From NCBI GenBank assembly GCA_016714495.1, contig JADKDU010000027.1, positions 1-64,000 on the forward strand: a stretch of DNA of 64,000 nucleotides. The letters run 5' to 3'. The notes under the pieces were generated by a model. That model ran no database searches and was not told where the DNA came from. It saw only the letters and a list, made by a program, of their open reading frames with translations. Both the position numbers and the translations under genes were made by a program. The stretch is from Hyphomonadaceae bacterium. GTDB lineage: Bacteria > Pseudomonadota > Alphaproteobacteria > Caulobacterales > Hyphomonadaceae. Shown piece by piece: positions 8,476 through 16,627 of the stretch; the first letter of the stretch is position 1, and every line of letters starts with the position of its first letter.

Positions 8476-9672
8476 ATGAACCTGGATTTTGCCCCCGAGG
8501 ACGTCGCCTTTCGCCAAGAGGTCCGCACCTGGCTCGAAAACGACTATCCCACCGAATTGCGCGGCAAGTTCTCCCGCGACGAGTATTCGAAGGAGGATTT
8601 CCTCCTCTGGCAGCGCACCCTCTTCAGCCGCGGCTGGGGCGCCCCTGCCTGGCCCAAGCAGTATGGAGGCACGGGCTGGACCGCGACCCAGCGCTACATC
8701 TTCCAGGAAGAATGCGCTCGCGCCGAAACACTGCCGATCCCGCCCTTCGGCATGAACATGCTGGCGCCCGTCCTGATGGCCTTCGCCAGCGACGAGCAGA
8801 AGGCTCATTATCTTCCGCGCATCCTCAACGGCACGGACTTCTGGTGCCAGGGCTATTCCGAGCCCGGCGCCGGCTCCGACCTCGCCTCGCTCAAAACCAA
8901 GGCGGAGCGTGTCGGCGACCACTACATCATCAATGGCCAGAAGACCTGGACCACGCTGGGCCATTTCGCCGACTGGATCTTCGTGCTCTGCCGCACAGAC
9001 CCCGCGGCCCGTAAGCCACAGGAAGGCATCTCCTTCATTCTCGTCGACATGAAGACGCCCGGCGTCGAAGTCCGCCCGATCATCACTATGGATGGCGGCC
9101 ACGAGGTCAACGAGACCTGGTTCACAGACGTGAAGGTTCCCGTCGCCAATCTCGTCGGCAAGGAAAACGAAGGCTGGACTTACGCGAAGTACCTTCTCGC
9201 CCACGAGCGCACCGGCATCGCCGGCGTCGCCCGTTCAAAGAAGGGCATTGAGCGCCTGCGCGAGATCGCCTCGGTCGAACTCGACCAGGGCCAGCCGATC
9301 ATCCGCAATCCGGATTTCGCGAAGAAGATTTCCGAACTCGAAATCGATCTCTCCGCCCTCGAATACACCGAGCTACGTACGCTCGCGCGCGAAAGCAGCG
9401 GCAAGGGTCCAGGCCCCGAAAGCTCGATCCTCAAGATCAAGGGCACTGAAATCCAGCAGCGCATCACCGAGCTCACGCTTGAAGCTGTCGGCGTCTATGG
9501 CGCGCCGTATTTTCGCGGCTTCCCGCAGGAGGGCGACAACCAGTTACCGATCGGGCCGGACTACGCCCACATGGCTGCACCGCTCTATTCCAACATGCGC
9601 AAGACTTCGATCTATGGCGGATCGAATGAGATCCAGCACAACATCATCGCCAAGATGGTTCTTGGCCTCTGA
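8476..9672 (+). CDS. Acyl-CoA dehydrogenase family protein (subunit 1)
   Basis: This 398-residue flavoprotein of the acyl-CoA dehydrogenase family carries out alpha,beta-oxidation of an acyl-CoA thioester with ETF as acceptor. Visible parts are the N-terminal helical domain, the middle beta domain with GYSEPGAGSDLASLKT, and the C-terminal KTSIYGGSNEIQ segment. The glutamate of the classical EGT motif, the base in medium-chain enzymes, is glycine here. The start is the ATG at 8476, behind GCAGGAG; an in-frame ATG at 8419 has no such site. The second dehydrogenase follows 61 bases later. This tandem arrangement resembles heteromeric steroid- or side-chain-degrading dehydrogenases, but the substrate is unknown. 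Confidence 0.88.
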   Translation: MNLDFAPEDVAFRQEVRTWLENDYPTELRGKFSRDEYSKEDFLLWQRTLFSRGWGAPAWPKQYGGTGWTATQRYIFQEECARAETLPIPPFGMNMLAPVLMAFASDEQKAHYLPRILNGTDFWCQGYSEPGAGSDLASLKTKAERVGDHYIINGQKTWTTLGHFADWIFVLCRTDPAARKPQEGISFILVDMKTPGVEVRPIITMDGGHEVNETWFTDVKVPVANLVGKENEGWTYAKYLLAHERTGIAGVARSKKGIERLREIASVELDQGQPIIRNPDFAKKISELEIDLSALEYTELRTLARESSGKGPGPESSILKIKGTEIQQRITELTLEAVGVYGAPYFRGFPQEGDNQLPIGPDYAHMAAPLYSNMRKTSIYGGSNEIQHNIIAKMVLGL

Positions 9673-9733
9673 CACGCGCAGGCGTTAGGCTGGCCTGAGT
9701 GGCCGGTTCCAACGGCGGCAGGGAGTTGCTTTT

Positions 9734-10870
9734 ATGGACTTCAGCTTCACCTCCGAGCAGGACCAGCTGCGCGATACTGTCGCCCGACTTGTGCGTCAGC
9801 AGTACGACTTCGAAACGCGCCGCAAGGTCGCGAAATCCGAAGCCGGCTGGCGTCCCGAGATGTGGGCGCAGTTTGCTGAACTCGGTCTTCTTGGCGCATC
9901 CTTCTCCGAGGAAGAGGGCGGCTTCGGCGGCGGCCCGATCGAGGCGATGATCATCTCCGAGGAATTCGGCAAGGGCCTAGTGGTCGAACCCTATCTGCAG
10001 GCCGTGATAGTCGGCGGCAATTTCCTCCGTCTCGGCGGTTCGGCTGCACAAAGGGAAGAACACATCGCCGGCCTTGTCGGCGGTGAGGCCATTTTCGCCT
10101 TCGCCTATTCCGAGCCCAAGAGCCGCTTCGATCTCAACGACGTCTCCACCATCGCGAAGAAAGACGGCGCCGGCTACACGCTGAACGGCCATAAGGCCGT
10201 CGTCATTGGCGCGCCCTTCGCCACACACCTGTTCGTCACCGCCCGCACCTCTGGCGCGCAGCGCGACAAGGCCGGCATCACAGTCTTTCTTGTGCCGAAG
10301 GACGCCAAGGGGATCACCACGCGCGACTATCCCACCGTCGATGGCCTGCGCGCGTCCGAAGTGCTGTTCGAAAACGTCTCGGTCGGCGCCGACACCGTCG
10401 TGGGCGAAGTGGACAACGGCCTGCCGCTCATCGAGAAAGTCGTCGACTACGCCATCGCCGCGCTCTGCGCCGAAGCGTGCGGCTGCTTCAAAATCCTCAA
10501 CGAGGCCACGATCACCTACGCCAAGCAGCGCAAGCAGTTCGGTCGCCCGATCGCCGACTTCCAGGTGCTGCAGCACCGCATGGTCGACATGTTCATGGCG
10601 GCCGAGCAGGCGATCTCCATGACCTACATGGTCACGCTGAAGCTCGACGAAGCCGACAAGGCCCGCAAACTCGCCGCCTCCGGCGCCAAGGTCCAGATCG
10701 GCAAGGCCGGCCGCCTGATCAGCCAGGACGCCGTCCAGATCCACGGCGGCATGGGCATGACCGACGAACTGAATGTCGGCCACTTCTTCAAACGCGTCAC
10801 CATGATCGAATCCCAGTTCGGCAACACCGACTGGCACCTGCGCCGCTATACCGAGCTGTCGAACGGGTAG
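9734..10870 (+). CDS. Acyl-CoA dehydrogenase family protein (subunit 2)
   Basis: This second, shorter acyl-CoA dehydrogenase of 378 residues begins MDFSFTSEQDQLRDTV and contains FAYSEPKSRFDL in the flavin domain. It then has KQRKQFGRPIADFQVLQHR, and its QIHGGMGMTDELNVGHFFKR is close to the consensus in which the Glu after GY/M-T is conserved. It also lacks a C-terminal EGT. The ribosome-binding site GGCAGGGAG precedes the ATG. It lies 61 bases after the first dehydrogenase and is probably co-transcribed. The two may form a heteromer, each contributing part of the FAD and active sites, but this is inferred from family knowledge. Confidence 0.88.
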   Translation: MDFSFTSEQDQLRDTVARLVRQQYDFETRRKVAKSEAGWRPEMWAQFAELGLLGASFSEEEGGFGGGPIEAMIISEEFGKGLVVEPYLQAVIVGGNFLRLGGSAAQREEHIAGLVGGEAIFAFAYSEPKSRFDLNDVSTIAKKDGAGYTLNGHKAVVIGAPFATHLFVTARTSGAQRDKAGITVFLVPKDAKGITTRDYPTVDGLRASEVLFENVSVGADTVVGEVDNGLPLIEKVVDYAIAALCAEACGCFKILNEATITYAKQRKQFGRPIADFQVLQHRMVDMFMAAEQAISMTYMVTLKLDEADKARKLAASGAKVQIGKAGRLISQDAVQIHGGMGMTDELNVGHFFKRVTMIESQFGNTDWHLRRYTELSNG

Positions 10871-10964
10871 GGTGTCGCCCAAGTCATAATCCCTTGGGAT
10901 GACAGTAGAGACTACCTTCGTTAGATTTGCGCTATCCACCGGGGTCACGCGGGGGCGAGGGGAC

Positions 10965-12350
10965 ATGACTGAGGCGTCGAGCCAGACCAAGCCCCGGATG
11001 TTTCTGTCCTATTCGCGGCGCGATGCGGTCTTCGTCGACGAACTCGTCATCTCGATTGAAAGCTACGGCTTCGATGTCGTCATCGACCGCGCCGACCTCT
11101 TTCCGGGCGAGCCGTGGGAGCCGCGTCTTCACCGCATGATTACGGAGGCGGACACCACGGTCTGCGTTGTCTCACAAAACTGGATATCTTCCGACCAGTG
11201 CAAAAAGGAAGTTACGATCGCGCTCGGGCAGGGCCGGCGCGTGATCCCTGCGGTGATCCATCCGGTTGATCCCACCACTCTGCCGCCTGATCTGGCGCGT
11301 CTCCAGTTCGTCCTTTTCCCGGAAGGTCGTCATGCCCGCGGCGTCGTCGATTTGATTGAAACGCTGAGGACCGATATCGGCTGGGTTCGCGAGCAGTCGC
11401 GCCTGCTCGACAAGGCGGATGAATGGGACTCGCAGGAGCGACCTCCGGCATTGCTTCTGCGCGATGTGGCGCTCACACGAGCGCTTGAGTGGGCCAATGG
11501 TCCCAGGCCTCGCAATACGCTGATCCTCCCCGTCGTGTCCGACTATGTCGAAGCCAGTCGCAGCGGGCAGAATCTGGAAGAGAAAAAGCGCCTGCTGGAG
11601 GAAAAGAGCCGCCTACGGGCTCACGCACGTTTTGCCATGGTCGGTTTCGCCGCCGCTGTCTTCGCTCTCATAAGCGTCGGCGCAGTCGGCCATCTGATCT
11701 ACGACAAGCTTCAGCAAACTTCGGATGACCTGGAAGAAGCCAACACCGTGCTCGATCTAACCGAGGCACAGAACGACAGGCCAGCGTTTGAACCGCGGCC
11801 TGCTCCTCCCGAAACCGGCACAGCTAGCCCGAAAACCCCGAGTTCCGAACCGCTCAGCCCCGAGCCTGCCGGCGAACTGTCTTCGACAACCAACGACAAG
11901 CCTAGCGATCCGGCCCCGCCGCTTCCACCGACCCCGGAGCCTGTTCCCGATACTGCAACCCTTCGTCAACTAATTCTCAGCCTCGATGACGCCGACCGTG
12001 CAACGCGCCTCCGGGCGGGCCAGCAGGTTGCCGATCTGGTCCGCGGACCCAACGCCCGTTCGCTCCTCTCCCCGCTGATCCAGGAAGTTGAGCTTCCAAG
12101 GCTGGACAATCTATCAGCCGCCGGTCGTGTGAATGTGCTCTTCATGCTCAATACGTATGACGGGTGGCAATCCTCCGCGCTGGCGCCTGATCTCGCGCTG
12201 GCGCCTGATCTCGGTCGGGCGCTCTCGAAGATCGAAGAGCGCGCCGCCCAGCCCGTTAATCCGAAGCGGCTTGGGGCGCAGACTCAGGGATGCATCGCTA
12301 GCCTGAAGATTAAGATCGCCGGCGGCGTCGGCGGTGGTTGTGGGACCTGA
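10965..12350 (+). CDS. TIR-domain protein with transmembrane segment and proline-rich linker
   Basis: Residues 12-150 form a TIR domain: MFLSYSRRDAVFVDEL, then VVSQNWISSDQCKKE, whose Glu aligns with the catalytic Glu of NAD-cleaving TIR proteins. A basic coiled region leads to a membrane helix at about residues 223-245 (AMVGFAAAVFALISVGAVGHLI). A long Pro/Ser/Thr/Glu-rich linker (about 275-335) follows, and then a C-terminal helical domain with TLRQLILSLDDADRATRLRAG and a Cys/Gly end. A small duplication (LAPDLALAPDL) is present near residue 410. The ATG at 10965 follows GGGGGCGAGGGGAC. The gene sits inside an acyl-CoA oxidation cluster. Its role could be immune or stress signalling, but no partner is nearby. 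Confidence 0.8.
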   Translation: MTEASSQTKPRMFLSYSRRDAVFVDELVISIESYGFDVVIDRADLFPGEPWEPRLHRMITEADTTVCVVSQNWISSDQCKKEVTIALGQGRRVIPAVIHPVDPTTLPPDLARLQFVLFPEGRHARGVVDLIETLRTDIGWVREQSRLLDKADEWDSQERPPALLLRDVALTRALEWANGPRPRNTLILPVVSDYVEASRSGQNLEEKKRLLEEKSRLRAHARFAMVGFAAAVFALISVGAVGHLIYDKLQQTSDDLEEANTVLDLTEAQNDRPAFEPRPAPPETGTASPKTPSSEPLSPEPAGELSSTTNDKPSDPAPPLPPTPEPVPDTATLRQLILSLDDADRATRLRAGQQVADLVRGPNARSLLSPLIQEVELPRLDNLSAAGRVNVLFMLNTYDGWQSSALAPDLALAPDLGRALSKIEERAAQPVNPKRLGAQTQGCIASLKIKIAGGVGGGCGT

Positions 12351-12429
12351 GCCGGGATGACACGCATAACACCGTTCGCTACAGCCTGAGTCTGACACCG
12401 CTTCATTAAGACAAGATAGAGACCCGCCC

Positions 12430-13221
12430 ATGATCACGCTTGAGAAAAAAGGCCCCATCGCCATCCTGACGTTGAACCGTCCCGACGCCATGAACGCCCT
12501 CGGCGAGCCGGGCGATGGCGAAGCGGTGCGTGATGTTTGCGACCAGATCAATCGCGACAAGAATATCCGCTGCGCCATCCTCACCGGCGCGGGCAAGGGC
12601 TTCTCGGCGGGTGGCAATGTCAAGGCGATGCGCGAGCGCATCGGCTCCTTCGCCGGCAGCCCGGCCGAAGTCCGCGACAACTACAAGACCGGCGTCCATA
12701 TGATCGTGCGTGCGCTTTACAATCTCGAGGTTCCGCTGATCGCCGCCGTCAACGGCGCGGCGGTCGGCCTCGGGTGCGATGTCGCTTGCATGGCCGATAT
12801 CCGCATCTCGTCGGACAATGCTCGCTATGGCGTCACCTTCCTCAAGATCGGCCTCATCCCCGGAGATGGCGGCGCCTGGCTGCTTCCGCGCGTGATCGGC
12901 ATGAGCCGCGCCTGCGAACTCCTGTTCACCGGCAACCTGATCGACGCCAACACCGCGAAGGAGTGGGGCCTCGTCTCGAAAATCGTGCCGGGCGACAAGC
13001 TGATGGAAGAGGCGATGGCCCTCGCCAAGCAGATCGCGAAACAACCGCCGCACTCGCTCCGCGTCGCAAAACAACTCCTCCGCCACGGCACGCAGGCGAC
13101 CTATGACACCGTCATGGAAATGTCCGCGGCGGCGCAGGGTCTGATGCACCACACCAAGGACCATGAAGAAGGCGTCGCCGCGATCCTCGAAAAGCGTGAA
13201 CCTGTCTTCAAGGGCGAGTGA
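12430..13221 (+). CDS. Enoyl-CoA hydratase/isomerase (crotonase family)
   Basis: This 263-residue crotonase-fold protein has the acyl-CoA-binding and oxyanion-hole segments GAGKGFSAGGNVKAM and NGAAVGLGCDVACMADIR, then GLIPGDGGAWLLPR. By eye, the position of the first catalytic Glu of classical hydratases appears to be Phe, while Asp is present in PGDGG. Hydratase activity is therefore not certain, and an isomerase or another crotonase activity is possible. It fits a beta-oxidation role together with the flanking acyl-CoA dehydrogenases. Confidence 0.87.
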   Translation: MITLEKKGPIAILTLNRPDAMNALGEPGDGEAVRDVCDQINRDKNIRCAILTGAGKGFSAGGNVKAMRERIGSFAGSPAEVRDNYKTGVHMIVRALYNLEVPLIAAVNGAAVGLGCDVACMADIRISSDNARYGVTFLKIGLIPGDGGAWLLPRVIGMSRACELLFTGNLIDANTAKEWGLVSKIVPGDKLMEEAMALAKQIAKQPPHSLRVAKQLLRHGTQATYDTVMEMSAAAQGLMHHTKDHEEGVAAILEKREPVFKGE

Positions 13222-13280
13222 CGGCTGGACCTATCGCGAGTGTCGGGCCTATCCTCTCAGCAAAACAAGCGGAGGACGTC

Positions 13281-13568
13281 ATGCTCGGGGCAGTCGCGGA
13301 ACTGACAGTCATAGACGGCAAGCAGGCCGAGTTCGAGGTTGTGGCCAAGGAACTCGAAGCCGCCGTCGCGGCCAACGAGCCAGACGTCCTTTACTACAAG
13401 CTCTTCAAGGTGGCGGAAGCCCCCACAACCTACATCTTCATGGAGCAATACCGCGATCAGGCCGCTGTCGACGCCCATCGCGGCTTTGAGCACTTCAAGC
13501 GCCTGGGCAAGGCGATGGGCCCGCTTCTCGCCGCGCCGCCGAAGATCACGCGCATGGCGAAGGTCTAG
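13281..13568 (+). CDS. ABM-domain protein (putative quinol monooxygenase)
   Basis: This 95-residue protein is of the antibiotic-biosynthesis-monooxygenase (dimeric alpha-beta barrel) superfamily, with AVAELTVIDGKQAEFEVV, YYKLFKV, YIFMEQYRDQAAVDAH and HFKRLGKAM. Members act on quinols or haem, or help in degradation pathways. ATG 13281 was chosen because GGAGG lies 7 bases before it; a GTG overlapping the hydratase stop at 13218 would add 21 residues. It is likely co-transcribed with the hydratase and the following dehydrogenase. Confidence 0.78.
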   Translation: MLGAVAELTVIDGKQAEFEVVAKELEAAVAANEPDVLYYKLFKVAEAPTTYIFMEQYRDQAAVDAHRGFEHFKRLGKAMGPLLAAPPKITRMAKV

Positions 13569-13572
13569 GGCT

Positions 13573-14793
13573 ATGGACCTCGAATTCTCCGCTGAGGAAC
13601 TGAAATTCCGCGACGAAGTCCGCGCCTGGATCGCGGAGAACAACACCGGCGAGTTCAAGAAACGGATCGCCCTTTCCAAGAATCACACACTGGACGAGAC
13701 ACATCAGAAGGCCTGGCAGAAGCTTCTCGCGAAGAAGGGCTGGCTCACCATCAACTGGCCGGTCGAACACGGCGGCCCCGGCTGGACGCAGGCGCAGAAA
13801 TACATCTTCGAAATGGAAATCGCGCTCTCAGGCGCGCCGCGCATGAGCTCTATGGGCGTGCGCATGTGTGCGCCCGTGATCATGAAGTTCGGCACGGACG
13901 AGCAGAAGAAGAAATTCCTCCCGCCGATCCGCAATTCGGATGTCTGGTGGTGCCAGGGCTACTCCGAACCGGGTTCGGGGTCCGACCTCGCCAGCCTCTC
14001 GATGAGCGCCCGTCGCGAAGGGGATCACTATATTCTAAACGGCTCCAAGACCTGGACCACCTACGCTCAGTGGGCCGACTGGATCTTTTGCCTCGTGCGC
14101 ACCTCGAAGGAAGTGAAGAAGCAGAACGGCATCTCCTTCATCCTCGTCGACATGAAATCGCCCGGCCTTACGATCACCCCCATCAATACGTTGGACGACA
14201 CCCCGCCCGGCGAACAGGAGATCAACTCGGTCTTCTTCGACAATGTGAAAGTCCCGGTCGAGAACCTGGTCGGCAAGGAAGGCGAAGGCTGGACCTGTGC
14301 GAAATATCTGCTGACGTTCGAACGCGGCTCGGCTTACGCGCCTTCTTGCCGCACGGCGCTGCGCAAGGCGCGCGAGATCGCGAAGATCGAAACTGCCGGC
14401 GGTCTGCCGTTGAGCGATGATCCCGAGTTCTCCCGCAAGATCGCCGAGCTCGAAATCCAGATCGAAGCGCTGGACGCCACGGAACGCCGCATCTTCGACA
14501 AGCTGTCGTCTGGCCAGTCGGTTGGCGCCATGTCGTCTCTGATGAAGACGCGCGGATCGGAAATCGGCCAGAAGGTTACGGAAATCGTGCTCGAAGCCGC
14601 CGGCGTCTACGCCCAGCCCTTCGTACAGGATACCTACGCCCACCTCGAAGACGGAGCCAACGAACCATTGCCGGCGCCGGAACACCTTATCACCTCGGCG
14701 GGCGCGTACTTCAACCAGCGCAAGACGTCGATCTACGCGGGCTCGAACGAGATCCAGCGCAATATTATGGCGCAGATGATCCTTGCAGGCTGA
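13573..14793 (+). CDS. Acyl-CoA dehydrogenase family protein (third)
   Basis: This 406-residue acyl-CoA dehydrogenase starts MDLEFSAEELKFRDEVR, four bases after the ABM gene stop. It has GYSEPGSGSDLASLSM in the flavin domain and ends with KTSIYAGSNEIQRNIMAQ. The classical EGT glutamate is alanine, as in subunit 1 it is glycine. It resembles subunit 1 closely along its length, so the two are probably paralogues with different acyl-CoA substrates. The whole ABM-dehydrogenase pair is tightly spaced and probably belongs to the same operon as the hydratase. Confidence 0.87.
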   Translation: MDLEFSAEELKFRDEVRAWIAENNTGEFKKRIALSKNHTLDETHQKAWQKLLAKKGWLTINWPVEHGGPGWTQAQKYIFEMEIALSGAPRMSSMGVRMCAPVIMKFGTDEQKKKFLPPIRNSDVWWCQGYSEPGSGSDLASLSMSARREGDHYILNGSKTWTTYAQWADWIFCLVRTSKEVKKQNGISFILVDMKSPGLTITPINTLDDTPPGEQEINSVFFDNVKVPVENLVGKEGEGWTCAKYLLTFERGSAYAPSCRTALRKAREIAKIETAGGLPLSDDPEFSRKIAELEIQIEALDATERRIFDKLSSGQSVGAMSSLMKTRGSEIGQKVTEIVLEAAGVYAQPFVQDTYAHLEDGANEPLPAPEHLITSAGAYFNQRKTSIYAGSNEIQRNIMAQMILAG

Positions 14794-14795
14794 CG

Positions 14796-15125
14796 ATGGC
14801 GAAGACCAAGCCTTCAATCGGCTATCACGCCGACGGTACGATCCGGAACAAGGGCCAGACGCTCGATGGCCAGATGCACGGCTATTGGGAGTTCTTCCGC
14901 AGGGACGGCATCATCATGCGCTCCGGCCATTTCTGCCAGGGCGAGCAATGTGGCGCGTGGACGATCTATGACAAGGCCGGAAAGGTCCATAAGGTCACGC
15001 ACGTCAAGCCCGACAAGGCCGCTGCAAAAAAGAAGGTGGGGCCTGTGAAGGCCGCCGAGGTGAAGACGAAGCAACGGCCGCGCGGATGTTCCCGCGGCAG
15101 TCAGGCGCTACATTCCTCTCGTTGA
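14796..15125 (+). CDS. Small MORN-like repeat protein
   Basis: This 109-residue protein starts three bases after the third dehydrogenase. The middle part (GYWEFFRRDGIIMRSGHF, GAWTIYDKAGK) has the G-W/Y-x-x-[FY]-x-x-x-G pattern of MORN or YwqK-like repeats. The C-terminus is rich in Lys and Arg. Such short proteins have no agreed function. It could be an operon hitch-hiker. A beta-sheet surface that binds another protein is plausible, but I cannot support a specific role. Confidence 0.62.
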   Translation: MAKTKPSIGYHADGTIRNKGQTLDGQMHGYWEFFRRDGIIMRSGHFCQGEQCGAWTIYDKAGKVHKVTHVKPDKAAAKKKVGPVKAAEVKTKQRPRGCSRGSQALHSSR

Positions 15126-15135
15126 TGGGAGAGGA

Positions 15136-15591
15136 ATGCCCAAGCTCATGCGGCAGTATGCGCTTCTGGGGTTGGCGCTTGTCTCGCTTGGCGCTTGCGC
15201 CACGCCGGGGCCGGCCAAGGCGTATGATTTCAACGCCATGAAGGCCGACCGTATTTCGCCGGGCATCAGTCGTCGTTTCGTGATGGCTGAAAAGTCGACA
15301 ATGGCGATCTACAATCAGAGAAAGGGCGTCGTCGTGCCGGTTCATGCGCACGACAGCGAGCAATCGACCTTTGTGCAGGAAAGTCGGCTGCGCGTCGTAG
15401 TTGGCGGCCGGGCTTTCGATCTTCGACGAGGCCAGCTGGTCGCCATACTGGCGACTGCTCCGGATTCGATCGAGGTTCTGGAAAACAGCGTCGAGTACGA
15501 TTATTTCGCCCCGCCGCGCAGCAGCTGGGTCGATGATCGCGATGGCGGCTCCGTCCCGCCGTTGGGGCCGCCGGGGGAGCGTCGTCCCTGA
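15136..15591 (+). CDS. Cupin-like lipoprotein
   Basis: The 151-residue product has a lipoprotein signal (YALLGLALVSLGACATPG, lipobox LGAC). A small beta-barrel follows with VVPVHAHDSEQSTFVQESRLRV and FDLRRGQLVAI, which resembles a cupin: His, His and Glu are spaced like a metal-binding set. It lies after the MORN-like gene on the same strand. The function is unknown. The tail is proline- and glycine-rich. Confidence 0.65.
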   Translation: MPKLMRQYALLGLALVSLGACATPGPAKAYDFNAMKADRISPGISRRFVMAEKSTMAIYNQRKGVVVPVHAHDSEQSTFVQESRLRVVVGGRAFDLRRGQLVAILATAPDSIEVLENSVEYDYFAPPRSSWVDDRDGGSVPPLGPPGERRP

Positions 15592-15698
15592 CCGGGTATT
15601 CCCGCCCCTCGGGGGCAGGCTGACAGCCGGCGCATGAATCTGCTAATCTCTCGGCGTGAAGGTAGGCTTTGCCGCCTGAAAAACTGAGGAACGACGCG

Positions 15699-16340
15699 AT
15701 GGCCGACGATCTCAAGAGCCCGCCCAAGCCGCTTGACGCCACGCACGAAGAGCCTATGGGCCGTGCCACGTTCACGGCCTTCACCAACGCTACGGAAGAG
15801 GATTGGCAGAAGGTTATCGCGGCGAACGGCGTCTTCGCGAAGGGTCATGTCGACCGGGTGCTGACGCACCTTAATCTGCTGAAGGGCGATTGCGGCGGCT
15901 TCCCGATCGATCGCCTGGAACATTCACTGCAGACCGCAACGCGCGCCCACAGGGCGGGGATGGACGAGGAGTATGTCGTCTGCGCGTTGCTCCATGACAT
16001 CGGCGATACGCTGGGCGTCTTCAATCATCCCGATATCGCAGCCGCGATCCTGAAACCCTTCGTGTCGGGGCAGAACTTCTGGATGGTCGCCAATCACGGC
16101 ATCTTCCAAGGGTACTATTTCTGGCATCACATCGGGCTCGACCGGAACGCACGCGAGCAGTTCCGTGGTCACCCGGCGTTCGAATACACGGCGCAGTTCT
16201 GCCACCTGTATGATCAGCCGGCTTTTGATGGGGCCTACGACTCCATGCCGCTGGAAGCGTTTGTGCCGATGCTCCACCGCGTGATGGGGCGCCCGAAGCA
16301 GTCGATGTATCTCAAGAAGAGCGGCGAAGCGGCCTGGTAG
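15699..16340 (+). CDS. HD-domain protein
   Basis: This 213-residue protein has an HD phosphohydrolase-like core: LEHSLQTATRAHRAGM supplies the first His, and VVCALLHDIGDTLG carries the HD pair. Downstream, NHPDIAAAILKPF, MVANHGIFQGYYFWHH and CHLYDQPAFD supply further metal ligands. The family includes enzymes that act on phosphonates, inositol and small phosphate esters. No substrate can be named. ATG 15699 is preceded by GAGGA. It is followed by a strong hairpin at 16357-16379. Confidence 0.8.
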   Translation: MADDLKSPPKPLDATHEEPMGRATFTAFTNATEEDWQKVIAANGVFAKGHVDRVLTHLNLLKGDCGGFPIDRLEHSLQTATRAHRAGMDEEYVVCALLHDIGDTLGVFNHPDIAAAILKPFVSGQNFWMVANHGIFQGYYFWHHIGLDRNAREQFRGHPAFEYTAQFCHLYDQPAFDGAYDSMPLEAFVPMLHRVMGRPKQSMYLKKSGEAAW

Positions 16341-16356
16341 GCGCCCCAAACAAAAT

Positions 16357-16379
16357 GGCCCGAACGAAGCGTTCGGGCC
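16357..16379 (+). terminator. Hairpin after the HD-domain gene
   Basis: A 9-base-pair perfect stem (GGCCCGAAC / GTTCGGGCC) with a 5-base loop lies 17 bases after the HD gene stop. It is followed by GAGGCGGGG and not by a T-run, so it may be a weak or Rho-assisted terminator. Confidence 0.55.
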
Positions 16380-16627
16380 GAGGCGGGGGAGACTCTGGAC
16401 ACTGGGGCGGTTGGTACGGCTGTCGGCCGGTACGAACCAAAGCACGCATGGTCAAACTTAGAGCTACAATGAATTGCGCCCAGCGCCGTTCCGGGCCAAC
16501 CCAACGAAAATGACGGGTTTGCATAATTTTCTGGCGGCTCACCGGAGCAGCCTTCGTGCTTGAGCCTTCGGTTCGCGCTGATAGGGTCCGCGGACGTAGG
16601 GGGCGCGCGTCCTTTGAGGTTTTGCCG

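Noticed and set aside
9977..10990. A 337-residue minus-strand open frame
   Set aside because: It is the antisense shadow of the second acyl-CoA dehydrogenase, produced by strong GC bias at third positions.
16357..16379. Strong intrinsic terminator
   Set aside because: The stem is good, but no T-run follows on the plus strand. I kept it as a weak hairpin only.
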